Shown here one piece after another: positions 54,086-62,904 of a stretch of DNA of 64,000 nucleotides (positions are counted from its first letter, which is position 1; every line of letters starts with the position of its first letter). The stretch comes from Psychrobacter faecalis. GTDB lineage: Bacteria > Pseudomonadota > Gammaproteobacteria > Pseudomonadales > Moraxellaceae. The stretch is from contig NZ_JABAST010000003.1 in the NCBI RefSeq assembly GCF_016107575.1, positions 1 to 64,000 of the forward strand. The letters are read 5' to 3'. Below the pieces are notes generated by a model. That model had not been told where the DNA came from. It saw nothing but the letters and a program-made list of their open reading frames with translations, and did no database searches. The translations under genes and the position numbers were made by a program.

Positions 54086-55747
54086 ATGGCTCAATATATC
54101 TACACGATGAACAACGTGTCAAAACTTGTTCCGCCTAAGCGTGAAATTTTAAAGAATATCAACCTGTCATTTTTCCCTGGCGCCAAGATTGGTGTGCTAG
54201 GTATCAACGGTGCGGGTAAATCAACTTTGCTACGCATTATGGCGGGCGTGGATAAAGATTTTAGCGGTGAAGCGCGCGCGCAAACGGGTACCAAAATTGG
54301 CTACCTACCGCAAGAACCACAGCTTGATGATAGCAAAGACGTCCGTGGCAACGTCGAAGATGGTATGCGTGAAGCTTTAGATGCGCTGTCACGTCTTGAC
54401 GCCATTTATGCCGAATATGCTGAACCTGATGCCGACTTTGATAAGCTTGCCGAAGAACAAGGCAAGATGGAAGATATCATTCAAGCATGGGATGCGCATA
54501 ATTTAAATACTCAACTAGAAAAAGCCGCTGATGCTTTGCGTCTACCACCATGGGATGCGGACGTTAGCAAACTATCAGGTGGTGAAAAACGCCGTGTGGC
54601 ACTTTGCCGTCTGCTGTTATCACGCCCTGATATGCTGTTACTTGACGAACCGACCAACCATTTGGACGCTGAATCGGTTGCTTGGCTTGAGCAGTTCCTC
54701 CAGAACTACAGCGGTACCATCGTCGCCATTACCCATGACCGTTATTTCTTGGATAATGTCGCTCAGTGGATTTTGGAGCTTGACCGTGGCCATGGCTATC
54801 CGTACGAAGGCAACTATACTGAGTGGCTCGAGCAAAAGAACGTCCGTCTAGAGCAGCAAAATAAACAAGAAGAATCGTTTGCTAAAGCGCTGAAAAAAGA
54901 GCTTGAGTGGATTCGTAAAAACCAAAAAGGTCAGCAAGCCAAGTCAAAATCACGCGTGCAGCGTTTTGAGGAATTGAACTCAAAAGAGTTCCAGCAGCGT
55001 AATGAGACCTCTGAGATTTATATTCCACCAGGCCCTCGCTTGGGTAATAAAGTCATCGAAGTCAACGATATCTCTAAATCGTTTGGCGATCGTCTGCTGT
55101 ATGAAAACCTCAGCTTTAATGTCCCAGCGGGCGCTATCGTTGGCATTATCGGTCCAAACGGTGCGGGTAAAACCACGCTATTTAACATGATTACCGAACG
55201 TGATACGCCAGATACCGGCTCAGTCGATTTGGGTGAAAGTGTCAAAGTCGCTTATGTCGGACAGGTACGTGATAACTTAGATGACAAAAAGACCGTTTGG
55301 GAAGAAGTCTCTGACGGCCTAGATATCATCAAAGTAGGCGACTATGAAACCCCAAGCCGCGCTTATATTGGCCGTTTTAACTTTAAAGGTTCAGACCAAC
55401 AAAAGCACGTCGGTCAATTATCAGGTGGTGAGCGTAACCGTTTACAACTTGCTAAGACACTAAAACAGGGCGCTAACGTCTTGCTCCTTGATGAGCCATC
55501 AAACGATTTGGATATCGAAACCTTACGTGCGCTAGAGGATGCCATTCAAGTATTCCCCGGTACGGTAATGGTGGTGTCGCATGATCGCTGGTTCCTTGAC
55601 CGTATCGCGACCCATATTTTGGCATTCGAAGAAGAAGGCCCTATTTGGTTCGATGGCAACTATTCTGAGTTTGAAACCTATCGCAAAAAGACCATGGGTG
55701 ATGACGCCAGTCCTAAACGTATGAAGTATAAAAAGATTTCTACCTAG
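54086..55747 (+). CDS. ettA: Energy-dependent translational throttle protein EttA (ABC-F)
   Basis: An ABC-F ATPase that binds the ribosomal E site and gates entry into elongation according to ATP/ADP. The 553-residue product begins MAQYIYTMNNVSKLVPPKR. It has two ABC domains with Walker A GINGAGKS and GPNGAGKT, signatures LSGGEKRR and LSGGERNR, and Walker B LLLDEPTNHLD and LLLDEPSNDLD. The inter-domain linker AKALKKELEWIRKNQKGQQ follows the first. It has no membrane segments. TTGGAG lies just before the ATG at 54086. A strong terminator follows. Confidence 0.97.
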   Translation: MAQYIYTMNNVSKLVPPKREILKNINLSFFPGAKIGVLGINGAGKSTLLRIMAGVDKDFSGEARAQTGTKIGYLPQEPQLDDSKDVRGNVEDGMREALDALSRLDAIYAEYAEPDADFDKLAEEQGKMEDIIQAWDAHNLNTQLEKAADALRLPPWDADVSKLSGGEKRRVALCRLLLSRPDMLLLDEPTNHLDAESVAWLEQFLQNYSGTIVAITHDRYFLDNVAQWILELDRGHGYPYEGNYTEWLEQKNVRLEQQNKQEESFAKALKKELEWIRKNQKGQQAKSKSRVQRFEELNSKEFQQRNETSEIYIPPGPRLGNKVIEVNDISKSFGDRLLYENLSFNVPAGAIVGIIGPNGAGKTTLFNMITERDTPDTGSVDLGESVKVAYVGQVRDNLDDKKTVWEEVSDGLDIIKVGDYETPSRAYIGRFNFKGSDQQKHVGQLSGGERNRLQLAKTLKQGANVLLLDEPSNDLDIETLRALEDAIQVFPGTVMVVSHDRWFLDRIATHILAFEEEGPIWFDGNYSEFETYRKKTMGDDASPKRMKYKKIST

Positions 55748-55805
55748 AATCTTTGCTAAAAACTTTGTTTGTCATAAGTATTTTTGGACAATAATTTTAG
55801 ATATA

Positions 55806-55839
55806 AAAAAAGACCTCTAATCTATTAGAGGTCTTTTTT
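55806..55839. terminator. Bidirectional terminator between ettA and plsB
   Basis: A perfect 15-bp stem (55806-55820 with 55825-55839), loop TCTA, with A and T runs. It serves both convergent genes. Confidence 0.92.
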
Positions 55840-55860
55840 ATGTTCAGCTTTTACGTTGCT

Positions 55861-58647
55861 TTATGAGCGCTTACGGCCAAATTTACGCTGCTTTTTATTG
55901 CTAATCTCAGTAATGGCGTGGGCAATCTCTTCTTCGTTGAGGCTCGCCACTTGCTGCAAGATTTGCATCATATCAGGACTAAGGACATATTTAGCATGAT
56001 GGGCGATATCGTCGATGCGCTGATCAAAAATTAAGATGCCAGTTTCTTCGTCTTTTTGCAGATAATCAAGACGAATCAAAGCACCGATAAAGCTGGTAAA
56101 TAGCGCACGGTCAAAGAAATCTGGAATGTCGTCAGCATAGAGGACTGACAAACGCTGTCCAAGCAAATGACAGAGGTCAACAACTTCGTTTTCGGTCAGA
56201 TTGCCTGAGCCTTGCTGCGCAAGTAGGGCAAGGGTCATAAAGTAACGCTCAAGGCTTTGTTCGACTGGGGTCGCAAGCACTTGTAGCTGCTGATAGCATT
56301 TGCTATTGGTCTCAGGGACGCTTAGCATACCATCACTCAATTCTACAATCAGGCCACTTGCAAGCAGGCTATCGACTTTTTTATTCAGCGTTTCTGTCAA
56401 ACCATGGGCGGAATAATAGAGGAACAGCTCACTTTGTAAAAAGGGATATAACTGCTCGGCGATACTATTGAGACGGCTGCGCTCAATGCGACCGTTACGC
56501 GCGACCAGAGCGGATAAGAAAGACAATAAAATAAAGACATGCAGGATATTATTACGGAAATAGCTTAGTAGCGCCGCCTGTTTGCCAGCAACCTGGATAA
56601 TATCACCCAAGATATGCGGTATGCGTTCGATAAGTTTTAGCTTAATACCATAATCGATGATTTGCTGCGGCGTCATATCGGTGATAATCGTATCATCAGA
56701 GTAGGGCAAGTGCTGAGCCAGACCTTGATAAAGGGCGATTTGCTCACGGCAAATATCTTCATCAAGCGCCGCCTTTGGTGCCGATAATAATACCAATGAC
56801 AATAACGACACTGGAGTGATGACCGCTGCCTTATTGATATGCTGCATGACTTTGACGCCGATATTATCCACCATGGCGCTGGTTTTATCATCGAGTGGCG
56901 TGTCGGTGCGATCAGCAGGTAAGCTGTTGGCCGGCACATCGAATTTTTGCATGAAGTCGCTAAGATGCAGCGGCGTACCAAAGCTTAAATGCACATTACC
57001 AAAGATGCGTTCAATCTTGCGCCCAACTTTTAGGAGACCGATTAGTGATTCTGACTCTTTTGGCTTACCTTTTAGCTCGCCCACATAAGTGCCGCCTTCC
57101 ATGATGCGCTCGTAACCGATATAGGTCGGTATAAATACCACAGGTTTATTGGTCCGGCGTAATTGGCTATGTACCGTCATCGCTAGCATACCCATCTTTG
57201 GTGGCAGCAGTCGCCCTGAACGCGAGCGTCCGCCTTCGATAAAGTACTCAATCGGGGTATTACGGGTAATCAGCGTGTGCATATATTCACGCAGTACCGC
57301 AGTATATAGCGCGTTGCCACGGAAGCTACGACGAATGTAAAAGGCAACCGCGCCGCGCAATAATGGCCCCAATACTGGTACATCTAAGTTATCACCCGCT
57401 GCGACATAAGGAATGCTTAAGCCGCGCATATAAATGACGTAGGACAGTAGCAAGTAGTCGACATGGCTGCGGTGACAAGGCACATAAATAAGCTCATAAT
57501 CAGCGGCCAGCTCACGTACCCGCTCAAAGTGATGCACTTCTACGCCATCATAAAGCTGCGTCCACAACCACGTCAGGAACTTATAAAAACCGCGCACGAT
57601 AGAGTGTGAGTAATCATTAACCATTTCATTGGCGTAGCCCTTGGCTAACATACGCGCTTCCCGCACACTGGTGCCTGACGCCGCCGCTTCTGCTTCTATT
57701 GCATGTTTGATAGCGGGCGAATAAACCAATTTGTCGACCAAATTACGTCTGTCTGACAAGTCGGGGCCGAGCATGCTGGCTCGCTGTTTATCCAAATAAA
57801 TATTAAGCTGCTGTTGTAATGAGCGCACCAGCTCACGATTGCCATCGGCTGACGCAACCATGGCAAAGCTAGGCGCTATATCATTTACCTTATTAGCATC
57901 GTTTGCCGTATCAGCTTGCGCGGTGTTTTGTACGGTATTGGTTTCGCTAGCAACAGAATCAAAGACAGAGAATCCTTCGCCATCACCTTTTAAGCTGTCA
58001 TGGATAAGGGTGCGTAAATCCTGCGGCGGATGGAACTGGACAAAGGTATCACGTCCCATCACGCCGATATTAAATAGCTGCTTGGTGATGCTAGGATCTT
58101 CCCAGTTATCGGCAGTCAACAGTTTAAATAGCGAGTCTTCTTTTTCTGGCGCGCGTCCCCATAGGATCGACACTGGCACCAAACGCACTTGTAATTCTGG
58201 ATGTTGTAAGACCGCGGCAACCAGACGCGATAGGCGAGGTGATAACTGGCTGTCTTTGGCATGTGGATGATGTAAAAAGATAATGGCGGCATTTTCTTTA
58301 ACATCATGAGTAATATCTTGCACACCGACCAAGGCGGGCGGCAGATTGTGCTCTTGTGTTTGTAGGTCAATCAAAATACTGTTGGAGCGCGAATAATCTT
58401 GCAGCACATAAAACCTAAGGATATTGTCGTCATCGTCAAATTTTGGCAACTCACCCAAAAGCTTTGGCTTCACAGCCACATCAAGCAGCTGACCCGACAG
58501 CTTGCGATAAAGCTGGTTAATAGGCGCATTAGCATAAAGGGTTGAGGCAACCGGCAACATCTCAGCCTCGAATTCTGGGGTCGAGGCTGTATGGTCAGTT
58601 GCGACGGGCGCTTTAAAAATCCGTTTTTTTAAGAACTTCGGTATCAT
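55861..58647 (-). CDS. plsB: Glycerol-3-phosphate 1-O-acyltransferase
   Basis: Acylates sn-glycerol 3-phosphate at position 1, the first step of phospholipid synthesis, at the inner membrane. The 928-residue product has the acyltransferase block I HRSHVDYLLLSYV, block II in FYIRRSFRGNALY, block III FIEGGRSRSGR and block IV PVVFIPTYIGYERI. It is about 120 residues longer than the E. coli enzyme, partly because of an Asn/Thr/Ala-rich insertion near residue 245 (TNTVQNTAQADTANDAN). The ATG at 58647 is chosen over the TTG at 58659; neither has a clear ribosome-binding site. Confidence 0.96.
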   Translation of the reverse strand: MIPKFLKKRIFKAPVATDHTASTPEFEAEMLPVASTLYANAPINQLYRKLSGQLLDVAVKPKLLGELPKFDDDDNILRFYVLQDYSRSNSILIDLQTQEHNLPPALVGVQDITHDVKENAAIIFLHHPHAKDSQLSPRLSRLVAAVLQHPELQVRLVPVSILWGRAPEKEDSLFKLLTADNWEDPSITKQLFNIGVMGRDTFVQFHPPQDLRTLIHDSLKGDGEGFSVFDSVASETNTVQNTAQADTANDANKVNDIAPSFAMVASADGNRELVRSLQQQLNIYLDKQRASMLGPDLSDRRNLVDKLVYSPAIKHAIEAEAAASGTSVREARMLAKGYANEMVNDYSHSIVRGFYKFLTWLWTQLYDGVEVHHFERVRELAADYELIYVPCHRSHVDYLLLSYVIYMRGLSIPYVAAGDNLDVPVLGPLLRGAVAFYIRRSFRGNALYTAVLREYMHTLITRNTPIEYFIEGGRSRSGRLLPPKMGMLAMTVHSQLRRTNKPVVFIPTYIGYERIMEGGTYVGELKGKPKESESLIGLLKVGRKIERIFGNVHLSFGTPLHLSDFMQKFDVPANSLPADRTDTPLDDKTSAMVDNIGVKVMQHINKAAVITPVSLLSLVLLSAPKAALDEDICREQIALYQGLAQHLPYSDDTIITDMTPQQIIDYGIKLKLIERIPHILGDIIQVAGKQAALLSYFRNNILHVFILLSFLSALVARNGRIERSRLNSIAEQLYPFLQSELFLYYSAHGLTETLNKKVDSLLASGLIVELSDGMLSVPETNSKCYQQLQVLATPVEQSLERYFMTLALLAQQGSGNLTENEVVDLCHLLGQRLSVLYADDIPDFFDRALFTSFIGALIRLDYLQKDEETGILIFDQRIDDIAHHAKYVLSPDMMQILQQVASLNEEEIAHAITEISNKKQRKFGRKRS

Positions 58648-58940
58648 AATCAGTATCAAAATTAGTCAAATGTGGTGAGCTTATGATGCCATAAAAGCCA
58701 TCAAAGCGATATATAGTGTCTGTATATACTGCCAATATTAACAGCATAACGGCATAGAATACTGGTTTAAATGCCCGAGAATACTTAACGAGCCAACCGT
58801 TAAAATGCGAAATTATTTAAAGTAAGAGGTAGAAAAATCTGCGATTTCGCGCAATACTGTATGGCATTAAATCAAAACATTTACATTCAAATCTATGTAG
58901 AATTTTATCTTTTAACTTCATTATTCTAAGCCAGAACATT

Positions 58941-59429
58941 ATGACCCCTGCTATCAAACTTGCCAAACAGCAAAGCCTTGATTATAAGTTGCATGAATAT
59001 ACTCACGACAGCACCGCCGCCTCTTTCGGACTAGAAGCAGTAGAAAAACTGGGTATTACTGCCGAGCGTGTGTTTAAAACTTTGGTGGTGACAACCGACG
59101 CAGGCGCGCTGGCCGTAGCGATTTTGCCGGTCGATCAAACGCTAAATTTTAAAAAAGTGGCGAAGGCTTTATCGAGCACTAAAATGCTGGCTTGTAAAAA
59201 AGTACAAATGGCTGAGCCTAAATTGGTCGAACGGTCGACGGGTTATGTGCTCGGTGGCGTTAGCCCATTGGGGCAAAAAAAGCGCCTACCGACACTTATC
59301 CATGCCGCCGCGCAACAGCAAGCTACTATCTATGTGAGTGGCGGTCGCCGAGGTCTAGAGATTGAGTTGCCACCTGAGCAATTAGCGACCACGCTTAACG
59401 CGCGCTTTGTAGATATCATCGATGATTAG
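58941..59429 (+). CDS. ybaK: Cys-tRNA(Pro) deacylase YbaK/EbsC
   Basis: Removes cysteine from mischarged tRNA-Pro. The 162-residue product begins MTPAIKLAKQQSLDYKLHEY and has the ERVFKTLVV segment with the conserved Lys, then VLGGVSPLGQKKRLPT and VSGGRRGLEIELPP. These are the hallmarks of the YbaK subfamily rather than ProX. It is divergent from plsB across a 293-base spacer in which I see nothing specific. Confidence 0.94.
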   Translation: MTPAIKLAKQQSLDYKLHEYTHDSTAASFGLEAVEKLGITAERVFKTLVVTTDAGALAVAILPVDQTLNFKKVAKALSSTKMLACKKVQMAEPKLVERSTGYVLGGVSPLGQKKRLPTLIHAAAQQQATIYVSGGRRGLEIELPPEQLATTLNARFVDIIDD

Positions 59430-59540
59430 TATTTAAGAAGAATTTTACACGCCCTTTATTCTGCGCCTTTGTCATTTGCTCTCAATAGTGTTTGCGCTGC
59501 TTATTAGTAGAATTGCTATTTTTAAATAAGGATGTTACCC

Positions 59541-59912
59541 ATGCCGCATTTAACCATTCAAGTGACGCCAAACGTCACGATTACTCATGAAGAATCATTT
59601 CTAAAAGCATTAAATCAAGTGCTGTGGGACAGTGGACACTTTGGTAAACCTACCGATATCAAAGCGCGCATCGTACCGATTGAGACGTTTTTGGTTGGCG
59701 TGGAAGATGACGAGCAGCGCAACGGCTTTGTTTATGCGTATCTAAAAATTATGAGCGGCCGTGACGAAGTCATACGCCATCAACTCGCTGAATTATTAAC
59801 AGCTGCTATAGAGGAAAGCTTGAATGCACAGCAATCGGGACGCGCCGACATTCAAATCTGTGTCGAAGTAGAGGAAATCAGCGCGATTTATCATAAAAAA
59901 ATGCTGAGCTAA
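59541..59912 (+). CDS. 5-carboxymethyl-2-hydroxymuconate isomerase-type tautomerase
   Basis: The 123-residue product begins MPHLTIQVTPNV: tautomerases of this superfamily use the Pro exposed after Met removal as catalytic base, which fixes the start at the ATG at 59541 rather than the one at 59532; AAGGA then has normal spacing. The rest (FGKPTDIKARIVPIETFLVG, then RDEVIRHQLAELL) fits the CHMI/HpaF family of homoprotocatechuate degradation. No other hpa gene is nearby, so it may act on a different substrate. Confidence 0.85.
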   Translation: MPHLTIQVTPNVTITHEESFLKALNQVLWDSGHFGKPTDIKARIVPIETFLVGVEDDEQRNGFVYAYLKIMSGRDEVIRHQLAELLTAAIEESLNAQQSGRADIQICVEVEEISAIYHKKMLS

Positions 59913-59962
59913 ACGCTAGGCTCAATTGTTTATAAGAGTGATTTATAAAAATGACAGACCAG

Positions 59963-60439
59963 CTATTTATCTGCACATAGCGACTTACTGGCAAACTTAG
60001 GCAGTACCATCACCTCAGCTTTATAACCAGCGGTTTTACCGTGAGTCGCCATCAAATTGCGGGCGATACGTAAGCGATATTCGCCATTTTCCGGTAAGCA
60101 GCCTTGATAAATAAACCCGCCTTTGGTGCCATCATATTTACCATTTGGCATGTGCAGGACGCCGACATTGGCGGTCTCAGACGTGCCAGTAAGCGGCGCA
60201 ATATTAATGATGGCATATTGCGCAGCGGCGGCATTAAAGCGGTACCAGCGCTCCTGTTCGTTAGGTTTTAATTTACCCGTAACCACGCTACTAATAGCGC
60301 CTTTGGCAAAATGGATGGGGGTATCGCTGGTTTTAGCCATCGCGCTATGGGCGCCAACGCTGATTAATGCGGCACTCAATAATAGCGTTTTTAGCGCTCG
60401 TGTACTTGATAAAGTGGTTCTGTTATTAATCGACAACAT
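59963..60439 (-). CDS. Secreted protein resembling periplasmic g-type lysozyme inhibitor (PliG)
   Basis: The 158-residue precursor has a signal peptide cleaved after AMA (about residue 34). The mature part follows the layout I associate with PliG/YcgK: FAKGAISSVVTGKLKPNE, then WYRFNAAAAQYAIINI, then a GY/GF strand with YQGCLPENGEYRLRIARN and the closing strand GYKAEVMVLPKF. PliG blocks g-type lysozymes from hosts or other bacteria. The match is by eye and distant; a general pre-peptidase-like beta-sandwich is an alternative. Two adjacent ATG codons are possible; the second has better spacing from AAGGAAG. Confidence 0.55.
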   Translation of the reverse strand: MLSINNRTTLSSTRALKTLLLSAALISVGAHSAMAKTSDTPIHFAKGAISSVVTGKLKPNEQERWYRFNAAAAQYAIINIAPLTGTSETANVGVLHMPNGKYDGTKGGFIYQGCLPENGEYRLRIARNLMATHGKTAGYKAEVMVLPKFASKSLCADK

Positions 60440-60543
60440 CATTACTTCCTTATTAAATTATATTTTATCAGCTGTCTATTATTTGCATGTCTATTACTTG
60501 ATAACTATGGTTTTAGTATCTTCTCTGACTTTATATTAAACAT

Positions 60544-60572
60544 AAAAAAGCGCCTAATGAATAGGCGCTTTT
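60544..60572 (-). terminator. Terminator after the acyl-CoA dehydrogenase gene
   Basis: An 11-bp stem (60546-60556 with 60562-60572), loop ATGAA. On the minus strand it runs into six T (60549-60544). Confidence 0.88.
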
Positions 60573-60605
60573 CTTGTTAATTATTTGCTCAATTGAGAGG
60601 CAATC

Positions 60606-62435
60606 TTAGTCTAGGAAAGCAAAGTTATCGATTTTCATTGCCGTCATGCTCTCGCTTGGAGCAACCATACTTTCAGCATGGCCTGAGGTACGCGGTAAGA
60701 TTTTATCAAAGTAAAACTCTGCAGTTTGAATCTTAGCTTTGTAGAATTCTGGTGACTCAGTGCCGCCTTTTTCAAGCTTGTCATAAGCGACCGCCGCCAT
60801 GCGCGCCCAGTGATAACCCATCATCACATAGCCTGAGTACATCAAAAAGTCATCTGATGCCGCAGAGATGATTTCACGGTCTTTACGCGCCATCAGCATC
60901 AAGCGTACGGTCAAGGTGTTCCACTCAGCACATAGTTTGGTCAGTGCCCAAACGAATTTACGCATGTCTTTATCAAGCGCATACTCGCCGCACCATTTCA
61001 TAATGCTTGAGGTGTAATCACGGATAATTTTACCTTTAGACTGCAAGATAACTTTACGACCGAGTAAGTCAAGCGCCTGTACGCCAGTGGTACCTTCGTA
61101 CATCGTCGCAATACGGGCATCACGAGCGATAAGCTCCATGCCCCATTCTTTGATATAGCCGTGACCACCGTAGATTTGCTGACCGTGTTTGGCCGCTTCA
61201 ATACCAAGCTCCGTTAAAAAGCCTTTTAGGATAGGCGTATAAAAGCCCAATTTGTCATCCCATTTTTCAAACTCAGCGTCATCACCATTGGCAACGCCTT
61301 GAGACATTTTGTCGGCATAGCGCGCTGAGTGATAAATCATTGAGCGACCGCCTTCAGCAAAGGCTTTTTGGGTCAATAGCATACGGCGTACGTCGGCATG
61401 ATGAATAATCGCATCAGCCACTTTTTCAGGGTCTTTCGTGCCTGATAGCGTACGCATAGAGCGACGGTCTTTAGCGTATGGTAGGGCGTTTTGGAAAGAC
61501 AATTCAGTGTGCGCCAAACCTTGAATACCAGTACCGATACGAGCAGTGTTCATAAAGGTGAACATCGCTTTCAAGCCTTTATTTGGCTCACCAATTAAGT
61601 AACCAACTGCGTCATCGAAGTTTAAAACACAAGTTGACGATGAGCTGATACCCATTTTGTGCTCGATAGAGCCACAAACCACGCCATTACGCTCGCCAGA
61701 TTCACCTTCAGCATTTGGCAAGAATTTTGGTACGATGAACAATGAGATACCGCGTGTGCCTTCTGGCGCATTTGGTAGACGAGCTAAAACGATATGGACG
61801 ATATTGTCGGTTAAGTCATGCTCGCCACTTGAGATAAAAATCTTGGTACCGCTGATTTTATAAGTACCGTCATCTTGCGGGATGGCTTTTGATTTAACCT
61901 GACCCAAGTCAGTACCACACTGCGGCTCAGTCAAACACATGGTGCCCGACCACGTACCTTCAACCAATTTAGGTAAATAAATCGCTTTTTGCTCGTCGGT
62001 ACCGTACTGTAGTAAGGTGTTGATACAACCAGTTGATAGGCCAGGATACATCGCCCAAGGCCAGTTAGCCGTACCCATCATTTCAGACTTAATAAGGTTG
62101 ATTGACATCGGTAAGTTCATACCGCCGTACTCTTCAGGGTACGAAATACCTTGCCAGCCGCCTTCGACGAACTGGTCATAAGCTTCTTTAAAACCTTTAG
62201 GCGTAGTGACCACACCATTTTCAAAATGACAGCCTTCTTCATCCGCTGGCTGGTACAAAGGCGCTAAGATATTTTCAGCAAAGTCAGCAAAGTCAGCAAA
62301 GCCTTGCAAAATCATATCGACGGTTTCAGGATCGGCGTTTTCGCCATTGTCTAGGCTTTTATAATGCGTTTGATAGTCAAAAACATCATTTATCAAAAAC
62401 TTGATATCACGCAAAGGTGCTTTGTAAGTTAACAT
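60606..62435 (-). CDS. Acyl-CoA dehydrogenase with C-terminal extension (FadE-like)
   Basis: FAD enzyme of fatty-acid beta-oxidation, introducing the first double bond. The 609-residue product has an N-terminal helical domain, the flavin-binding MCLTEPQCGTDLGQVKSKA and KISGTKIFISSGEHDL, and the catalytic base in MYEGTTGVQALDLLGRKV. A further 130-residue C-terminal domain (ending SMTAMKIDNFAFLD) is typical of the larger acyl-CoA dehydrogenases of Pseudomonas and Acinetobacter. AAAGAGAG precedes the ATG. It is monocistronic. Chain-length preference cannot be inferred. Confidence 0.95.
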   Translation of the reverse strand: MLTYKAPLRDIKFLINDVFDYQTHYKSLDNGENADPETVDMILQGFADFADFAENILAPLYQPADEEGCHFENGVVTTPKGFKEAYDQFVEGGWQGISYPEEYGGMNLPMSINLIKSEMMGTANWPWAMYPGLSTGCINTLLQYGTDEQKAIYLPKLVEGTWSGTMCLTEPQCGTDLGQVKSKAIPQDDGTYKISGTKIFISSGEHDLTDNIVHIVLARLPNAPEGTRGISLFIVPKFLPNAEGESGERNGVVCGSIEHKMGISSSSTCVLNFDDAVGYLIGEPNKGLKAMFTFMNTARIGTGIQGLAHTELSFQNALPYAKDRRSMRTLSGTKDPEKVADAIIHHADVRRMLLTQKAFAEGGRSMIYHSARYADKMSQGVANGDDAEFEKWDDKLGFYTPILKGFLTELGIEAAKHGQQIYGGHGYIKEWGMELIARDARIATMYEGTTGVQALDLLGRKVILQSKGKIIRDYTSSIMKWCGEYALDKDMRKFVWALTKLCAEWNTLTVRLMLMARKDREIISAASDDFLMYSGYVMMGYHWARMAAVAYDKLEKGGTESPEFYKAKIQTAEFYFDKILPRTSGHAESMVAPSESMTAMKIDNFAFLD

Positions 62436-62904
62436 AGTCGCTCTCTTTGATTATTTGGCTAGGATAGTTCGTTAGCATAGACTGTCGGCTCATTAATTGA
62501 GCCATGGTTCATGTAAACGGGAGTTTAATTATTTGAGATAAAGGCAGACAATATTACAGGTCGTTATCTAGGTTTATTAAGAACAGCTTGTCCATTTTGA
62601 TAACCGTTAAGGCATCCTTGATAAAAAACAGCTGTCGTAGCATTGAGGTCAGTATAAATCTTCTATAGCCACAAATATACAACCGATAACTAATATTCAT
62701 AATATATTAAAAAACATAAAAATTTAAGTTATAAATATAAATGGTTATTTATTTATAAACAGGCATCAATAAGTCCAGTTTTATAAACAACCATAGTTTT
62801 AGTACAGGTTGCAGCGTAAGTTTTAGTATAGACAGCGGGATAGACGCAAAACAACCGTTAAGTGTATGAGTTGCGTGCCCAAACAGAATAAAGGAACACA
62901 ATTT
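62436..62904. other. Divergent spacer with an inverted repeat near the acyl-CoA dehydrogenase start
   Basis: 469 bases, very AT-rich in the middle (62640-62780), with no gene seen. GGCTCA-TTAAT-TGAGCC at 62487-62503 lies about 50 bases upstream of the dehydrogenase start and could be a repressor site. No known fatty-acid regulator consensus was recognised. Confidence 0.45.
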
